Source: Noviluteimonas lactosilytica
GTDB taxonomy: Bacteria; Pseudomonadota; Gammaproteobacteria; Xanthomonadales; Xanthomonadaceae
Reading direction: 5' to 3'
Length of the DNA: 64,000 nucleotides
NCBI RefSeq assembly: GCF_020866925.1
Contig: NZ_JAJGAK010000001.1
Location: 806,001 to 870,000 of the forward strand
Shown here: piece after piece, positions 19,036-27,321 of the stretch
How the letters are laid out: each line of letters opens with the position of its first letter
How positions within the stretch are numbered: the first letter of the stretch is position 1
Program-made: the position numbers and the translations under genes
Notes under the pieces: generated by a model
What the model was told of the DNA's origin: nothing
The model's database searches: none
The model's input: only the letters and a program-made list of their open reading frames with translations

Positions 19036-19470
19036 TCAATCGGACCAAAGCGACGCGTCGATCCCAACGCCGGCGGCGATGGCGAGTGGCACTGCGCGAA
19101 GCGTGGCAAGGTCCAATCTCGGGTATTCGTAGAGTCGCTGACCTGGATTATCTCGGAGGCCACGCTCGACTGGGCGCAATCGATGAGTGGAAAGTGTGTA
19201 GACCATGTCGCACTTGGCCCAACGACCTTTACCGGTCGCTTGCATGAACTTCGGCAGCAACCGAACCGGGATAGGACCGTGGTGGTCGCAGTGGACATGC
19301 GGCTCGGCGCCTGAGATCGGAACGACGGTCGCGAGCGAGAACATCCGGCCGGAAAGGCGCGGACTCACGACGATCACTGGACGCGTCTTCGTCATCTCCG
19401 GCGCATCGAAGCACGCCGGAAACTCGCACATCAGGATGTCACCGGCACGCGGCTGATATGGCAGTCCCAT
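19036..19470 (-). CDS. PemK/MazF-family toxin-like protein, no visible antitoxin
   Basis: The 144-residue protein starts GLPYQPRAGDILMCEF and contains KTRPVIVVSPR and ATVVPIS, matching the SH3-like barrel of PemK/MazF endoribonucleases. It would cleave mRNA and be neutralised by a partner. No antitoxin-like ORF lies upstream or downstream, so it may be an orphan or its antitoxin may be encoded elsewhere. A hairpin ending at 18963 probably terminates it. Codon use (more A/T in third positions) differs from its neighbours, which suggests transfer. Confidence 0.72.
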   Translation of the reverse strand: MGLPYQPRAGDILMCEFPACFDAPEMTKTRPVIVVSPRLSGRMFSLATVVPISGAEPHVHCDHHGPIPVRLLPKFMQATGKGRWAKCDMVYTLSTHRLRPVERGLRDNPGQRLYEYPRLDLATLRAVPLAIAAGVGIDASLWSD

Positions 19471-19555
19471 GTGAGGGACGATGTCCTCCCGGGCATGCCT
19501 GGGCTATCGGGAAATCCCGCACGCAGCCTGATTTGCCGACGGCGTCCCGACGCAG

Positions 19556-19744
19556 TTGCACGTGTACGCCGTTCCGGGTTTGTTCGACTACGGCTACATC
19601 GGTGAGTACTTTGCGCTCGGGTGGCGTGGCGGCGGGGAACTGCCAACGTTCATTCAGTTCGCGGCGATCGGCCTCACGGCCATCGTGGCGGTGGCCGTCT
19701 TCGCCGTTCGCGGACTGAAGCGACGCAAGTCGCGCCCCGCCTAA
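19556..19744 (+). CDS. Possible small membrane protein or gene remnant
   Basis: The reading frame is open from 19532 and carries a TTG start at 19556 with 62 codons. The product has one clear membrane helix (FAAIGLTAIVAVAVFAV) followed by a basic tail (RGLKRRKSRP), the topology of a small single-pass protein. No ribosome-binding site is evident. It may be the surviving C-terminus of a larger lost gene. The rest of the 331-bp stretch 19471-19801 shows nothing else I can support. Confidence 0.3.
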   Translation: MHVYAVPGLFDYGYIGEYFALGWRGGGELPTFIQFAAIGLTAIVAVAVFAVRGLKRRKSRPA

Positions 19745-19801
19745 CCCCATTCGACGCCCTCGCACGTCGTGGCTGGTACACCACCACGCAAGGAACGTCG
19801 C

Positions 19802-20647
19802 ATGCGCACCAAACACCGCTCTGGATGGCTGTTGCTTGCGTGCCTGTCGGTCGCCGCGTGCGACCGGGCGCCGTCCCTGGAGATGTCGAAGCCTGCCGCG
19901 GCGCCACCAAGGCCGATGCAGGTCGCATTACCGCAGGCCAATCTGCTCGAGTACGCCCCCGCTCGCAGGCGCGCCGACAGCCAACTCGCCTACGAACACA
20001 ACGTCGTCGTCGAACTCTCCGAGCAAGCCATCCCCGCGCGCATCGACGCCCTGCACCAGGCGTGCCTCGCGCAGCCCGATGCCGGATGCGAGCTCCTCAA
20101 CGTCACGCAATCCGGTGGCGACCATCCGAGCGGCACGGTGACCATGCGCGTGGTGCCGAAGGGCGTCGATGCGCTCGTGCGGCAGGCTGCGGCCGACGGC
20201 GAGATCGCCGAACGCAGCCTGGATGCCGAGGACCTGGCCGAGTTTGTCGCCGACAACACGCTGCGGCGCACGCGCCTGGAGCGCGAACACGCGCGCCTGC
20301 TCGAGTTCCAGGACAGGCCGAACGTGAAGCTCGGCGACATGCTCAGGCTCTCGGACCGCCTCGCCGATGTCGAAGCGCAGTTGAACCTCGCGAACGAGCA
20401 GTCCGCGCAACTGCAACGGCGCATCCACAAGGATCTGCTGACGGTGCGCTTCCAGCCGCAGGGCGTGGAGGTCGGTGGGTCGGCGATCGGCGATGCGTTC
20501 CGCGACTCGCTCGAGATCGCCGGACGATCGACGGCGTGGCTGGTGCGTGCCGCGGCGGCTTCGATTCCGATCGGCGTCGTGGTGGCGATGGGCGCGTGGG
20601 GCTTGTGGAGGCTCTTGCGGCGTCGGCGTGTGCGGGCCACCGCGTGA
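19802..20647 (+). CDS. DUF4349-type lipoprotein
   Basis: This 281-residue protein has a lipobox ending in Cys20 (LSVAAC). A beta/alpha domain with YEHNVVVELS and TVTMRVVP strands follows. A coiled coil (about residues 160-210, LERE/LLEFQ heptads) and a C-terminal membrane helix (IPIGVVVAMGAWGLWRLL) end before RRRR. This is the DUF4349 layout: a lipid-anchored domain with a coiled coil and a second anchor. Function is unknown, perhaps envelope stress. An AAGGA site precedes the ATG. Confidence 0.75.
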   Translation: MRTKHRSGWLLLACLSVAACDRAPSLEMSKPAAAPPRPMQVALPQANLLEYAPARRRADSQLAYEHNVVVELSEQAIPARIDALHQACLAQPDAGCELLNVTQSGGDHPSGTVTMRVVPKGVDALVRQAAADGEIAERSLDAEDLAEFVADNTLRRTRLEREHARLLEFQDRPNVKLGDMLRLSDRLADVEAQLNLANEQSAQLQRRIHKDLLTVRFQPQGVEVGGSAIGDAFRDSLEIAGRSTAWLVRAAAASIPIGVVVAMGAWGLWRLLRRRRVRATA

Positions 20648-20709
20648 CCGCTGCGACGCTAACGCCCCGGCGGGCATCCCTTGGGTGACACCACACTCGG
20701 GAGAACTGC

Positions 20710-21777
20710 ATGCCGTTGCGCCGTCTCTTGCTTCTGCTCCTCCTGGTCGTCGGCTCTGCCGCACACGCGGCGCCCGACGATCGCGCGCTTGCCAGGACGC
20801 TCGACCAACGCATCGACGTTGCGCAGGCCGCCGGCTTCAGCGGTAGCGTCCTGGTCGCCGATGGCGAGGACATCGTCTATGCGCGCAACGTCGGCAAGGA
20901 CGTCGACGACCGTACGCGCTTCAATCTCGCGTCGACCGGCAAGGTGTTCACGGCCGTCGCGATCCTGCAGCTCGTGCAGCAAGGCAAGCTCGACCTCGAC
21001 GCGCCGATCGGGCGTTACCTGCCGAAGTGGCCGGTCGCCAGCGTGCGCGAGCAGGTCACCGCGCGGCAACTGTTGATGCATACCTCGGGACTCGGCAGCT
21101 ATTGGGGTGAGGCGTTCGACAAGCGTCGCGCGCAACTGCACACGCTCGCCGACTACGAACCGTTGCTGGCGACCGAACCGAAGTTCACGCCCGGCACGCA
21201 GTGGAGCTACAGCAACACCGGCTTCATGCTGCTGGGCCTGCTGGTCGAAGCCCTCTCCGGCGAGGACTATTACGCGTACGTGCAGCGTCACGTGTTTGCA
21301 CCGGCCGGCATGCAGGACACCGGTTACTACGCGGTCGATGGTGTCGCCGACCGTGCTGCGACGCCGCGTCGTGCAGGCGTTGCGCTGCCGATGCCGGAAC
21401 CACGCGGCGGCGGCGCAGGCGGTGGCTATTCGACGACGCGCGACATGTTGCGCTTCCACCGCGCGCTCACCGGCGGCAAGTTGCTGGATGCGAAGACGGC
21501 CGCGTTGTTGTTGGCGCCGGTGACGATGCCGGAAGGCACACGTGCACCGCCGCATGGATTGGGGATGCTGCGCTTCGCGACCGGCGACGACATCGCGTAC
21601 GGCCATCCCGGCGGCGCGCCCGGCGTGGGGTCCGATTTCCGCGCGACACGCAAATCCGGATGGGCGCTGATCATTTTGTCGAACAGCGATGAACCGCGGA
21701 CGATGCCGTTGGCGAATGCATTGGCGGAGCTGGTGGCCGAGGGCGGCGGACCGGATCTACGAATCGCGATGCCGTGA
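20710..21777 (+). CDS. Beta-lactamase-fold serine hydrolase (class C-like)
   Basis: The 355-residue protein has a signal peptide of about 21 residues. Ser75 and Lys78 form the SxxK motif (ASTGK), and Tyr167-Ser168-Asn169 form the YxN motif. A HPGG segment near residue 300 replaces the third KTG-type motif. This fits the large family of esterases, D-aminopeptidases and class C-like hydrolases in the periplasm; a true beta-lactamase is less likely. Its end overlaps the end of the converging sterol-desaturase-like gene by 21 bp. Confidence 0.85.
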   Translation: MPLRRLLLLLLLVVGSAAHAAPDDRALARTLDQRIDVAQAAGFSGSVLVADGEDIVYARNVGKDVDDRTRFNLASTGKVFTAVAILQLVQQGKLDLDAPIGRYLPKWPVASVREQVTARQLLMHTSGLGSYWGEAFDKRRAQLHTLADYEPLLATEPKFTPGTQWSYSNTGFMLLGLLVEALSGEDYYAYVQRHVFAPAGMQDTGYYAVDGVADRAATPRRAGVALPMPEPRGGGAGGGYSTTRDMLRFHRALTGGKLLDAKTAALLLAPVTMPEGTRAPPHGLGMLRFATGDDIAYGHPGGAPGVGSDFRATRKSGWALIILSNSDEPRTMPLANALAELVAEGGGPDLRIAMP

Positions 21778-22848
21778 CAACGGCATCCACGCCTGTCGCC
21801 AGAACCCTTCCGGCACCGTCTCCAGCTTCATGACGCCGTATTCCTCCGGCCACGTCCCGCGCGATGGCCGGCGGAACGTGCCCATCAACATGTCGACCAG
21901 CGGCAGGTGGATCGCGTAGTTCACGTCGACGTAGTCGGCGCGGCGCGCGTGGTGCCAGTGGTGGTAACGCGGCGTCACCAGCACATACTCGAGCCAGCCG
22001 AAGTCGATGCGCAGGTTCGCGTGCGCCAGCACCGCCTGCACGCCGACGAGGATGACGTAGGCGTTGATCGCGTCGGCCGAAAACCCGAGCACCACCAGCG
22101 GCAGCAACACGGTCGAACGCGTCAGCACGATTTCCACCAGGTGCATGCGCGATCCGGCGAGCCAGTCCATCTTCCTGCTCGAGTGATGCACCGAGTGGAA
22201 GCGCCACAGGAACGGCACGCGGTGGTACGCGCGATGCAACAGCGCCTGCGTCATGTCGGCGACGAACACCGCGAGCAGGAACTGCACCCACGCCGGCCAC
22301 GACTGGATCGCCGCCTTCAATGCGGGGAACGCCGCGAACGCGGCCACCGTGCTCGTCGACGCCGTCACCGCGATCAACACGAACTGCACCAGCACGTGGC
22401 CCATGAAGAAGTACGCGAGGTCCGTGCGCCAGCCTTCGCGCAGCGGCGACATCGGGCGCACGGCGAGCATGCGTTCGATCGGGATGAAGACCAGGGCCGA
22501 GAAGAACAGCGACAGCACGAACCAGTCGAGGCCCAGCGAGAACGCGGTCGACTCGATCGGATCGAAATGCACCGTCGCGCCGCCCAGCATCACCGCGAGC
22601 GCCGCCGAACCCACGCCAATGAGCGCGACAGGCGAGTCGCGGCCGCGCAGGATCGACACCGTGCCGAGCACGAACGCCGCGACGAGCCCGAACAGCAACA
22701 GCGAGCGAGCGAAGCCTTCCGTGTAGACCTCGCGGAATTCGCGGCTGGTGAGCAGTTCGGGGAAGTGGAAGCACAGGACGCCGAGCAACGCCGACAAGCC
22801 GAGGCCAGCGGAGATGTGGGCCAGCCAGGAGGGTGCGGGGCGCGTCAT
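21757..22848 (-). CDS. Sterol desaturase / fatty acid hydroxylase-family membrane protein
   Basis: The 363-residue protein has several membrane helices. The three His boxes of di-iron membrane oxygenases are HRAYH, HSVHH and HHWHH in the second half. It probably hydroxylates or desaturates a lipid in the inner membrane. The ATG at 22848 is preferred over one eight codons upstream because a TATCGT box lies 6 nt ahead of it. It overlaps the beta-lactamase-fold gene at the 3' end. Confidence 0.85.
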   Translation of the reverse strand: MTRPAPSWLAHISAGLGLSALLGVLCFHFPELLTSREFREVYTEGFARSLLLFGLVAAFVLGTVSILRGRDSPVALIGVGSAALAVMLGGATVHFDPIESTAFSLGLDWFVLSLFFSALVFIPIERMLAVRPMSPLREGWRTDLAYFFMGHVLVQFVLIAVTASTSTVAAFAAFPALKAAIQSWPAWVQFLLAVFVADMTQALLHRAYHRVPFLWRFHSVHHSSRKMDWLAGSRMHLVEIVLTRSTVLLPLVVLGFSADAINAYVILVGVQAVLAHANLRIDFGWLEYVLVTPRYHHWHHARRADYVDVNYAIHLPLVDMLMGTFRRPSRGTWPEEYGVMKLETVPEGFWRQAWMPLSRHRDS

Positions 22849-22902
22849 GCGCGCACGATAGCCAATCTGCACGATGGTTGCCGAATGCGGTGATTTTCTG
22901 CG

Positions 22903-23364
22903 TCAGCGTTTTCGCTTCGAAGCGGCGCCCTGGCCTTGCGCTTTCTTGGCGGGTGCCTTGCGCGCCGCATAGGGCACGCGATCCTGGGCCAGTCGCGTGC
23001 GAGCTACAGGCGCCTCGGTTCTCATGACTCGTGCGTCAGCGCGACGGCGCTGCCCCGTCACCGCACGTTCTTCCTTTCGACTCGCGGACCTGATCACCAT
23101 CTTGAATCCAAGACTGTCGAGTACCCGCGACACGGTCGCCATGCTTGGATTTCCATCTCCGCCGAGCGCCTTGTAGAGGCTCGCCCGGGTCAGGCCAGCG
23201 TCCGCGGCGACTTCGGTCATGCCGCGCGCACGCGCAACGTCGCCGCAGGCCTTCAGGAAAAGCGGGACGCCGCCCTCCTCGAGGGCGTCCGTGAGGTAAT
23301 GGGCCATCGTTTTCGAGTCGACGAGATAGTCGACCACATCGAAGTCAGAGAGCTTGATCGTCAC
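22903..23364 (-). CDS. Addiction-module antitoxin (HigA/TIGR02684-like)
   Basis: Starting at GTG 23364, the 153-residue protein begins MTIKLSDFDVVDYL and has a helix-turn-helix domain (VAADAGLTRASLYKAL, about residues 52-68), as in antidote proteins of this family. It would bind the toxin and the operator upstream. The last 55 residues are an unusual Arg/Lys/Ala-rich tail not needed by the family and possibly added by read-through of neighbouring DNA. Its start overlaps the toxin stop (GTGA), so the two are coupled. Confidence 0.85.
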   Translation of the reverse strand: MTIKLSDFDVVDYLVDSKTMAHYLTDALEEGGVPLFLKACGDVARARGMTEVAADAGLTRASLYKALGGDGNPSMATVSRVLDSLGFKMVIRSASRKEERAVTGQRRRADARVMRTEAPVARTRLAQDRVPYAARKAPAKKAQGQGAASKRKR

Positions 23365-23666
23365 GACGCTCCTCCTTTCTTTATCTTCTTTGCCATTGCC
23401 TGTGCCTTCCGAATGTCCGCTGTCTGGGTTGCCTTGCTTCCGCCGATCAGCAACGCATGGATCGCCTCTCCGGACCGCAGGAAGTACAGCCGATAACCGG
23501 GGCCGTAGTGGATCCTAGACTCCGATACGCCGTTTCCTACCGGGCGGCAGTCGCCCACGTTGCCGCATTCCATGTGGCGCATTCGATTCAACACTTTCGA
23601 GCGAGCCCGATGGGTCAGCGACCTGAGCCACGCTTCGAACTCGGATGTTGTCTTGATCGTCGCCAT
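23361..23666 (-). CDS. RelE/ParE-family toxin (addiction module killer, TIGR02683-like)
   Basis: The 101-residue protein has the compact RelE/HigB fold: a helix (FEAWLRSLTHRARSKVLNR), a central strand segment (GYRLYFLRSG), and a basic C-terminus (IRKAQAMAKKIKK). It precedes the antitoxin, the order seen in HigBA modules. The start at 23666 lies 7 nt after a TACATT box, suggesting a leaderless message, and the operator palindrome overlaps that box. A start 12 codons upstream is possible but would pass through the operator. Confidence 0.85.
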   Translation of the reverse strand: MATIKTTSEFEAWLRSLTHRARSKVLNRMRHMECGNVGDCRPVGNGVSESRIHYGPGYRLYFLRSGEAIHALLIGGSKATQTADIRKAQAMAKKIKKGGAS

Positions 23667-23673
23667 GCAGGTG

Positions 23674-23693
23674 AATGTATCCCGCAGGATACA
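23674..23693 (-). promoter_or_regulatory. Operator and -10 box of the toxin-antitoxin module
   Basis: On the minus strand the 18-bp sequence TGTATCCTGCGGGATACA (23676-23693 on the plus strand) is a perfect 7+7-bp inverted repeat with a 4-bp centre. A TACATT -10-like hexamer (23674-23679) shares its last bases. Binding of the antitoxin would cover the promoter. A search for the same site elsewhere would test it. Confidence 0.7.
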
Positions 23694-23832
23694 GCCCACC
23701 AATCAGACGGGACCACGTCGATGCGGTGTTTCGTTCGTAAACGTGCATTCGATGTTTCCCGTCCCGTGAATGTCGTCGCGGCCTCTCATGCGCCATAGTT
23801 GGCACCTGCGCAGCACGCAAGGATGAGTTCGA

Positions 23833-24288
23833 ATGGCCGATTCCTCCCCCACCCACCTCGTCGAAGGCGAAGCCGTCGCCCACTCCGACAACACGTCGTT
23901 CGTCACCAAGCTCGATATCGCCGGACACACGATGGTCGCGGACGAACCCGTCGATGTCGGCGGCACCGACACAGGGCCGTCGCCTTACGGTCTGCTTTCC
24001 GGCGCGCTCGCCGCTTGCACCGCGATGACCTTGCACGCTTACGCGAAGATGAAGTCGCTCCCCGTCACCGACATTCGCGTGAAGGTGAAGCACGAGAAGA
24101 TCCACGAAGTCGACTGCGAAAACTGCGAGCAAGACGACAAGGCGAAGATCGATCGCCTGGAACGCACGATCTGGATCGAAGGCGACGTCGACGACAAGGC
24201 GCGCGAGCGCATGATGCAGATCGCCGATCGATGCCCGGTGCATCGCACGCTGACGAGCCAGATCCGGATCGTCACCCGCGCGGGGTGA
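23833..24288 (+). CDS. OsmC-family peroxidase-like protein
   Basis: The 151-residue protein is in the OsmC/Ohr superfamily, which detoxifies organic hydroperoxides with two cysteines. A reactive-cysteine block reads GALAACTAMTLHAYA (near residue 62) and the second Cys lies in the DRCPVHRTL segment near residue 136. The intervening CENCEQ region is extra. It is likely cytoplasmic. An AAGGA site precedes the ATG. It converges with the amidohydrolase gene, 3 bp from its end. Confidence 0.85.
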   Translation: MADSSPTHLVEGEAVAHSDNTSFVTKLDIAGHTMVADEPVDVGGTDTGPSPYGLLSGALAACTAMTLHAYAKMKSLPVTDIRVKVKHEKIHEVDCENCEQDDKAKIDRLERTIWIEGDVDDKARERMMQIADRCPVHRTLTSQIRIVTRAG

Positions 24289-24291
24289 CGA

Positions 24292-25758
24292 TCAAGCGCT
24301 GCCCCACCGTTTCAGGTTGAGGAACTCGCGCCGCGTCTTCGGCCCATACGTCACGAACTTCGGATCCGGCGCATTGCGGTAGTTCTCGCGCTCGCGCGCC
24401 ACCGCATCCTTCGCCAGGTGCTTCGACAGCACGTCCTCCGGCACGGGATAGATCTTCAGCGCGTTGCGCCCGAACACTTTCGCGCGGATGTCCGGCGTGA
24501 TTTCCGGATAGCCGAAGCGTTCGCGAAACTCCGGCGAGATCTGGAACGCGCGGAACGCGAGGATCTGGTCCTGCGGGCTGCCGTACCAGATCGAATCGGT
24601 GCCCCACAGCACGTTGTCTTCGCCGACATGCGCGAGCAGCTTGCCGATGCCGTGCGCGGCCATGTCGGGGTCGCGCATCAGGTAACGCCACGTCGAGCCG
24701 AGTTCGGCGTACACGTTGCCGTTCTTGCCGATGCCGTTGTCGCGCAGCGAGGTGATCAGCGCATCGATGCCGTCGGTGCGCTTCGGATCGTACGCACCTT
24801 CGCCTTCGCCGGTCACGAAGCCCGAGTGGTAGATGAGGAAGTTGACGTCGGGGAAGCGCTTCGCGACGCGCCCGATGTCGACGCACGTGCTGTGCTCGTA
24901 ACTGCGCGGCCCGAACGGCAGGCCCTTGTGGATCGCGATGTTCCTGACGCCGAGGCGCCGCGCTTCTTCGATCATGCGCAGGCCGGGCTCGTCGTCCATG
25001 AAGAAGCCTTTGCCGTCGGGGCCCCACTGCGTGTACGTCTTCCACGCGGCGATGTTGAAATTCTTTGCGAGGCGTTCCATGTCCTCGACGTCGCCGGGTT
25101 GATTCGGATTGACGCGGCCGTGCAGATACAAGCGATGTGTGCCGTCCATCTTCTCGACGAGCGCCGACGTCGCGGTCGCTTCCTCGATCGTCAGCGGCTC
25201 GCCGTCGCGCGTGGAAGGCACGAAGCTGAGCACGGTGAGGTCGGTGTCGGAGTCGAGGAAGATGTCCTTGATGAACTCGTCGCGGCCGACGCAACGCAGG
25301 TACGCGAGGCCAGGTTCGTCAGCGGCCGCGCAGCCTTCCGTGCTGACGAACGACAACGGACGCGCGCCGTCGGGCAAGTCCTTCGTCCACGCGCCGGTCG
25401 GATTCACGAAGTGACCCTGCACGTCGAAGATGAACTCGTTGCCCGCGAGCGCCGCTTCCGCCGCGGCCGGTTCGGTTGCCGCTTCCGCCGGCATCGCGTA
25501 CGACGCGCCACGTTTGCAGCCGGCGAGGAACGCGGCATTCATCGCCAGCAACGTCGACGCGGTACCGCACAGCGAGACGAGGAAATCGCGTCGTGCGATG
25601 CCGAGCCGACGCGCATGCAGTGTCGCGTTGGCGAGCGCGAGATTGCGCGCGTGATGGTGGATGGGCTCGAGCGGCACCGGCTCGAACTCGCCGTTGCTCG
25701 TACTGTCGAGCTTGATCGGGAGGCGGAGGCCTTCGGGGTCGTTGCGATAGCGGGGCAT
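24292..25758 (-). CDS. Tat-exported amidohydrolase
   Basis: The 488-residue protein starts with about 55 residues of unusual N-terminus. A twin-arginine sequence (ARRDFLVSL, RR at 56-57), a hydrophobic stretch and a Cys in LAGC follow, a possible Tat-lipoprotein signal. The catalytic half is an amidohydrolase TIM barrel with VQGHF, YLHGR, LIYHSGF and GTDSIWY motifs. It may hydrolyse a cyclic amide or carboxylate. The start 25758 is chosen because a longer frame would run into the small gene at 25830. Confidence 0.75.
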   Translation of the reverse strand: MPRYRNDPEGLRLPIKLDSTSNGEFEPVPLEPIHHHARNLALANATLHARRLGIARRDFLVSLCGTASTLLAMNAAFLAGCKRGASYAMPAEAATEPAAAEAALAGNEFIFDVQGHFVNPTGAWTKDLPDGARPLSFVSTEGCAAADEPGLAYLRCVGRDEFIKDIFLDSDTDLTVLSFVPSTRDGEPLTIEEATATSALVEKMDGTHRLYLHGRVNPNQPGDVEDMERLAKNFNIAAWKTYTQWGPDGKGFFMDDEPGLRMIEEARRLGVRNIAIHKGLPFGPRSYEHSTCVDIGRVAKRFPDVNFLIYHSGFVTGEGEGAYDPKRTDGIDALITSLRDNGIGKNGNVYAELGSTWRYLMRDPDMAAHGIGKLLAHVGEDNVLWGTDSIWYGSPQDQILAFRAFQISPEFRERFGYPEITPDIRAKVFGRNALKIYPVPEDVLSKHLAKDAVARERENYRNAPDPKFVTYGPKTRREFLNLKRWGSA

Positions 25759-25829
25759 GGCGGCTCCAGCTCGCGGGACGTCAGCAGACGCTATGCCTCG
25801 CGAGCTGTGATGCCATGTGCCGGAAGCAA

Positions 25830-26045
25830 CTAGTGCATCCCCGATTTTGGCGGAAACAGCACTCGTCGGTTTGCCCACAACAGGAATGGCTGGACCACGC
25901 CAAACGTTGCAAGGAATACGTAGAGTGCTGTTTCCCAGTCGTATCGAACTGCTGCTATCAAAACCACAACGATGGAAATGGCAAACAGGAACGCCTCTGT
26001 TCGCCAGAAAGCTTGCAACAGGATGGCGCGGCCTTCTCGGCTCAT
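25830..26045 (-). CDS. Small two-helix membrane protein
   Basis: The 71-residue protein has two membrane helices (LFAISIVVVLIAAV and LYVFLATFGVVQPFLLWA) joined by a short polar turn and ends with a basic segment. No family is recognised. It stands between two larger minus-strand genes with a plausible start and clean stop, but coding is not proven. Confidence 0.4.
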   Translation of the reverse strand: MSREGRAILLQAFWRTEAFLFAISIVVVLIAAVRYDWETALYVFLATFGVVQPFLLWANRRVLFPPKSGMH

Positions 26046-26109
26046 TCGTGTCTGGTGATGGCGATGGGAATTGAAGTTTAGCCGCTACTTATTGTCCATA
26101 CCCCGCAGG

Positions 26110-27321
26110 TCACCCACCATCGCTTTTGCTGGCATCGGGCTTGACCTGCTCGACCGCTTCCTCGATCGCCGCTTCCCCGAGCGTAGGCCGCTGCGCATCC
26201 TTGTGCACCTCCGCCACGATCGCCGGAATCGCCGCCGCATCGATCAAGCCAATGCTCGCCGCGTGTTCCGCGATCGCCACGCTGTCCTTCGCGCGCAGCA
26301 TCGGCACCTTCGCGCCCGCGACTTTCTCGATGTACCCATCGACGCCGACATCGAGCGGACTGTCGACATCCGGGTCCACGTCGCGGATGTAGATCGCGGC
26401 GATGCGGTCGCCGAATTCCTGCGCCGCCGCCGCATACAACTCCGCATCGGCCTGGCCGCTGTCGCCGAGCAACACCCATCGCATGTGCGGATTGCGCTGG
26501 ATCAACATGCGCGCGCGATCGAGCTTGTGCCCGTGCCCTTGCGTCTTGATGAACTTTCCGGTGTCGGTGCCGAGGTCGCGCAGGAAGATCGGGCCGGCAG
26601 GGATCTGGTTGAGTTCGAGGAAGTCGTCGAGCAGGTCGTACAGGTTCCAGGGCGAGCTCGATACGTAGAACAGCGGGTTGCGATCGGCTTGCAACGCCGC
26701 GTACAACTTCGCGACGCCGAGCAGCGGCTTGCGCGTGCGCGCGTTGCCGAGGAAGACCAGCTGCGCGGCGACCTTCCAGTCGGTGATGCTGCTTTGCAGG
26801 ATCGTGTCGTCGATGTCGGAGATGATCCCGAACTTCGCCGTCGGCAACACCTGCAGCACGGGCTGCGGCGTGTCGAGCGCGCCGTCCTGCAAGGTCACGC
26901 GCGCTTCGGCCCATAACGCATCGGTTGCGGCCTCGGTCGGCGCGAACGTCGCGGAGTAATAGCCTTCGTGATCCGTCGTCGTATCGAACCGCATGCCGCG
27001 GAAACTCGTCAGCAACGGCACGCGCGGCACTTCATCCGTGTCGAAGCGTCGATACGTGTTGAGCAGGTTCTCCCACCAGCCGTCCTTCTCGCCCGGGCCA
27101 CCGAGCGGCTTTTGCGCGAGAACGCGCCCCAGCAACTCGACGCCCTGTGCATCGGCGAAGCCGCGATACGCGGCAATGTGTTGCGGGCGATGGCGACCGA
27201 AGCGCGTGTTGAGCCGATCGAATGCCGCATCCACCCAGTCGTCGCTGCGGATGATCGAGCGCTCGATCATGCCCCGCGTGCGCGGGCGCCAGCCTTGCCC
27301 GGGTTTCTGTTCGTCGCTCAC
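26110..27321 (-). CDS. App1-like phosphatidate phosphatase (DUF2183)
   Basis: The 403-residue protein is a HAD-type phosphatase with SDIDDT (residues about 171-176) as the catalytic Asp motif. Later blocks, SSSPWNL and LLGDSGQADAELY, follow the App1/DUF2183 family. It probably dephosphorylates phosphatidate at the membrane. The N-terminus has a basic region, and the C-terminal 50 residues are charged. It overlaps hutF by 4 bp and is downstream of it, so it may be carried in the same transcript. Confidence 0.82.
   Translation of the reverse strand: MSDEQKPGQGWRPRTRGMIERSIIRSDDWVDAAFDRLNTRFGRHRPQHIAAYRGFADAQGVELLGRVLAQKPLGGPGEKDGWWENLLNTYRRFDTDEVPRVPLLTSFRGMRFDTTTDHEGYYSATFAPTEAATDALWAEARVTLQDGALDTPQPVLQVLPTAKFGIISDIDDTILQSSITDWKVAAQLVFLGNARTRKPLLGVAKLYAALQADRNPLFYVSSSPWNLYDLLDDFLELNQIPAGPIFLRDLGTDTGKFIKTQGHGHKLDRARMLIQRNPHMRWVLLGDSGQADAELYAAAAQEFGDRIAAIYIRDVDPDVDSPLDVGVDGYIEKVAGAKVPMLRAKDSVAIAEHAASIGLIDAAAIPAIVAEVHKDAQRPTLGEAAIEEAVEQVKPDASKSDGG

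Noticed and set aside
20710-21777. A resistance beta-lactamase
   Set aside because: The third motif is HPGG rather than KTG/KSG and the context is not mobile; a general esterase or peptidase is more likely.
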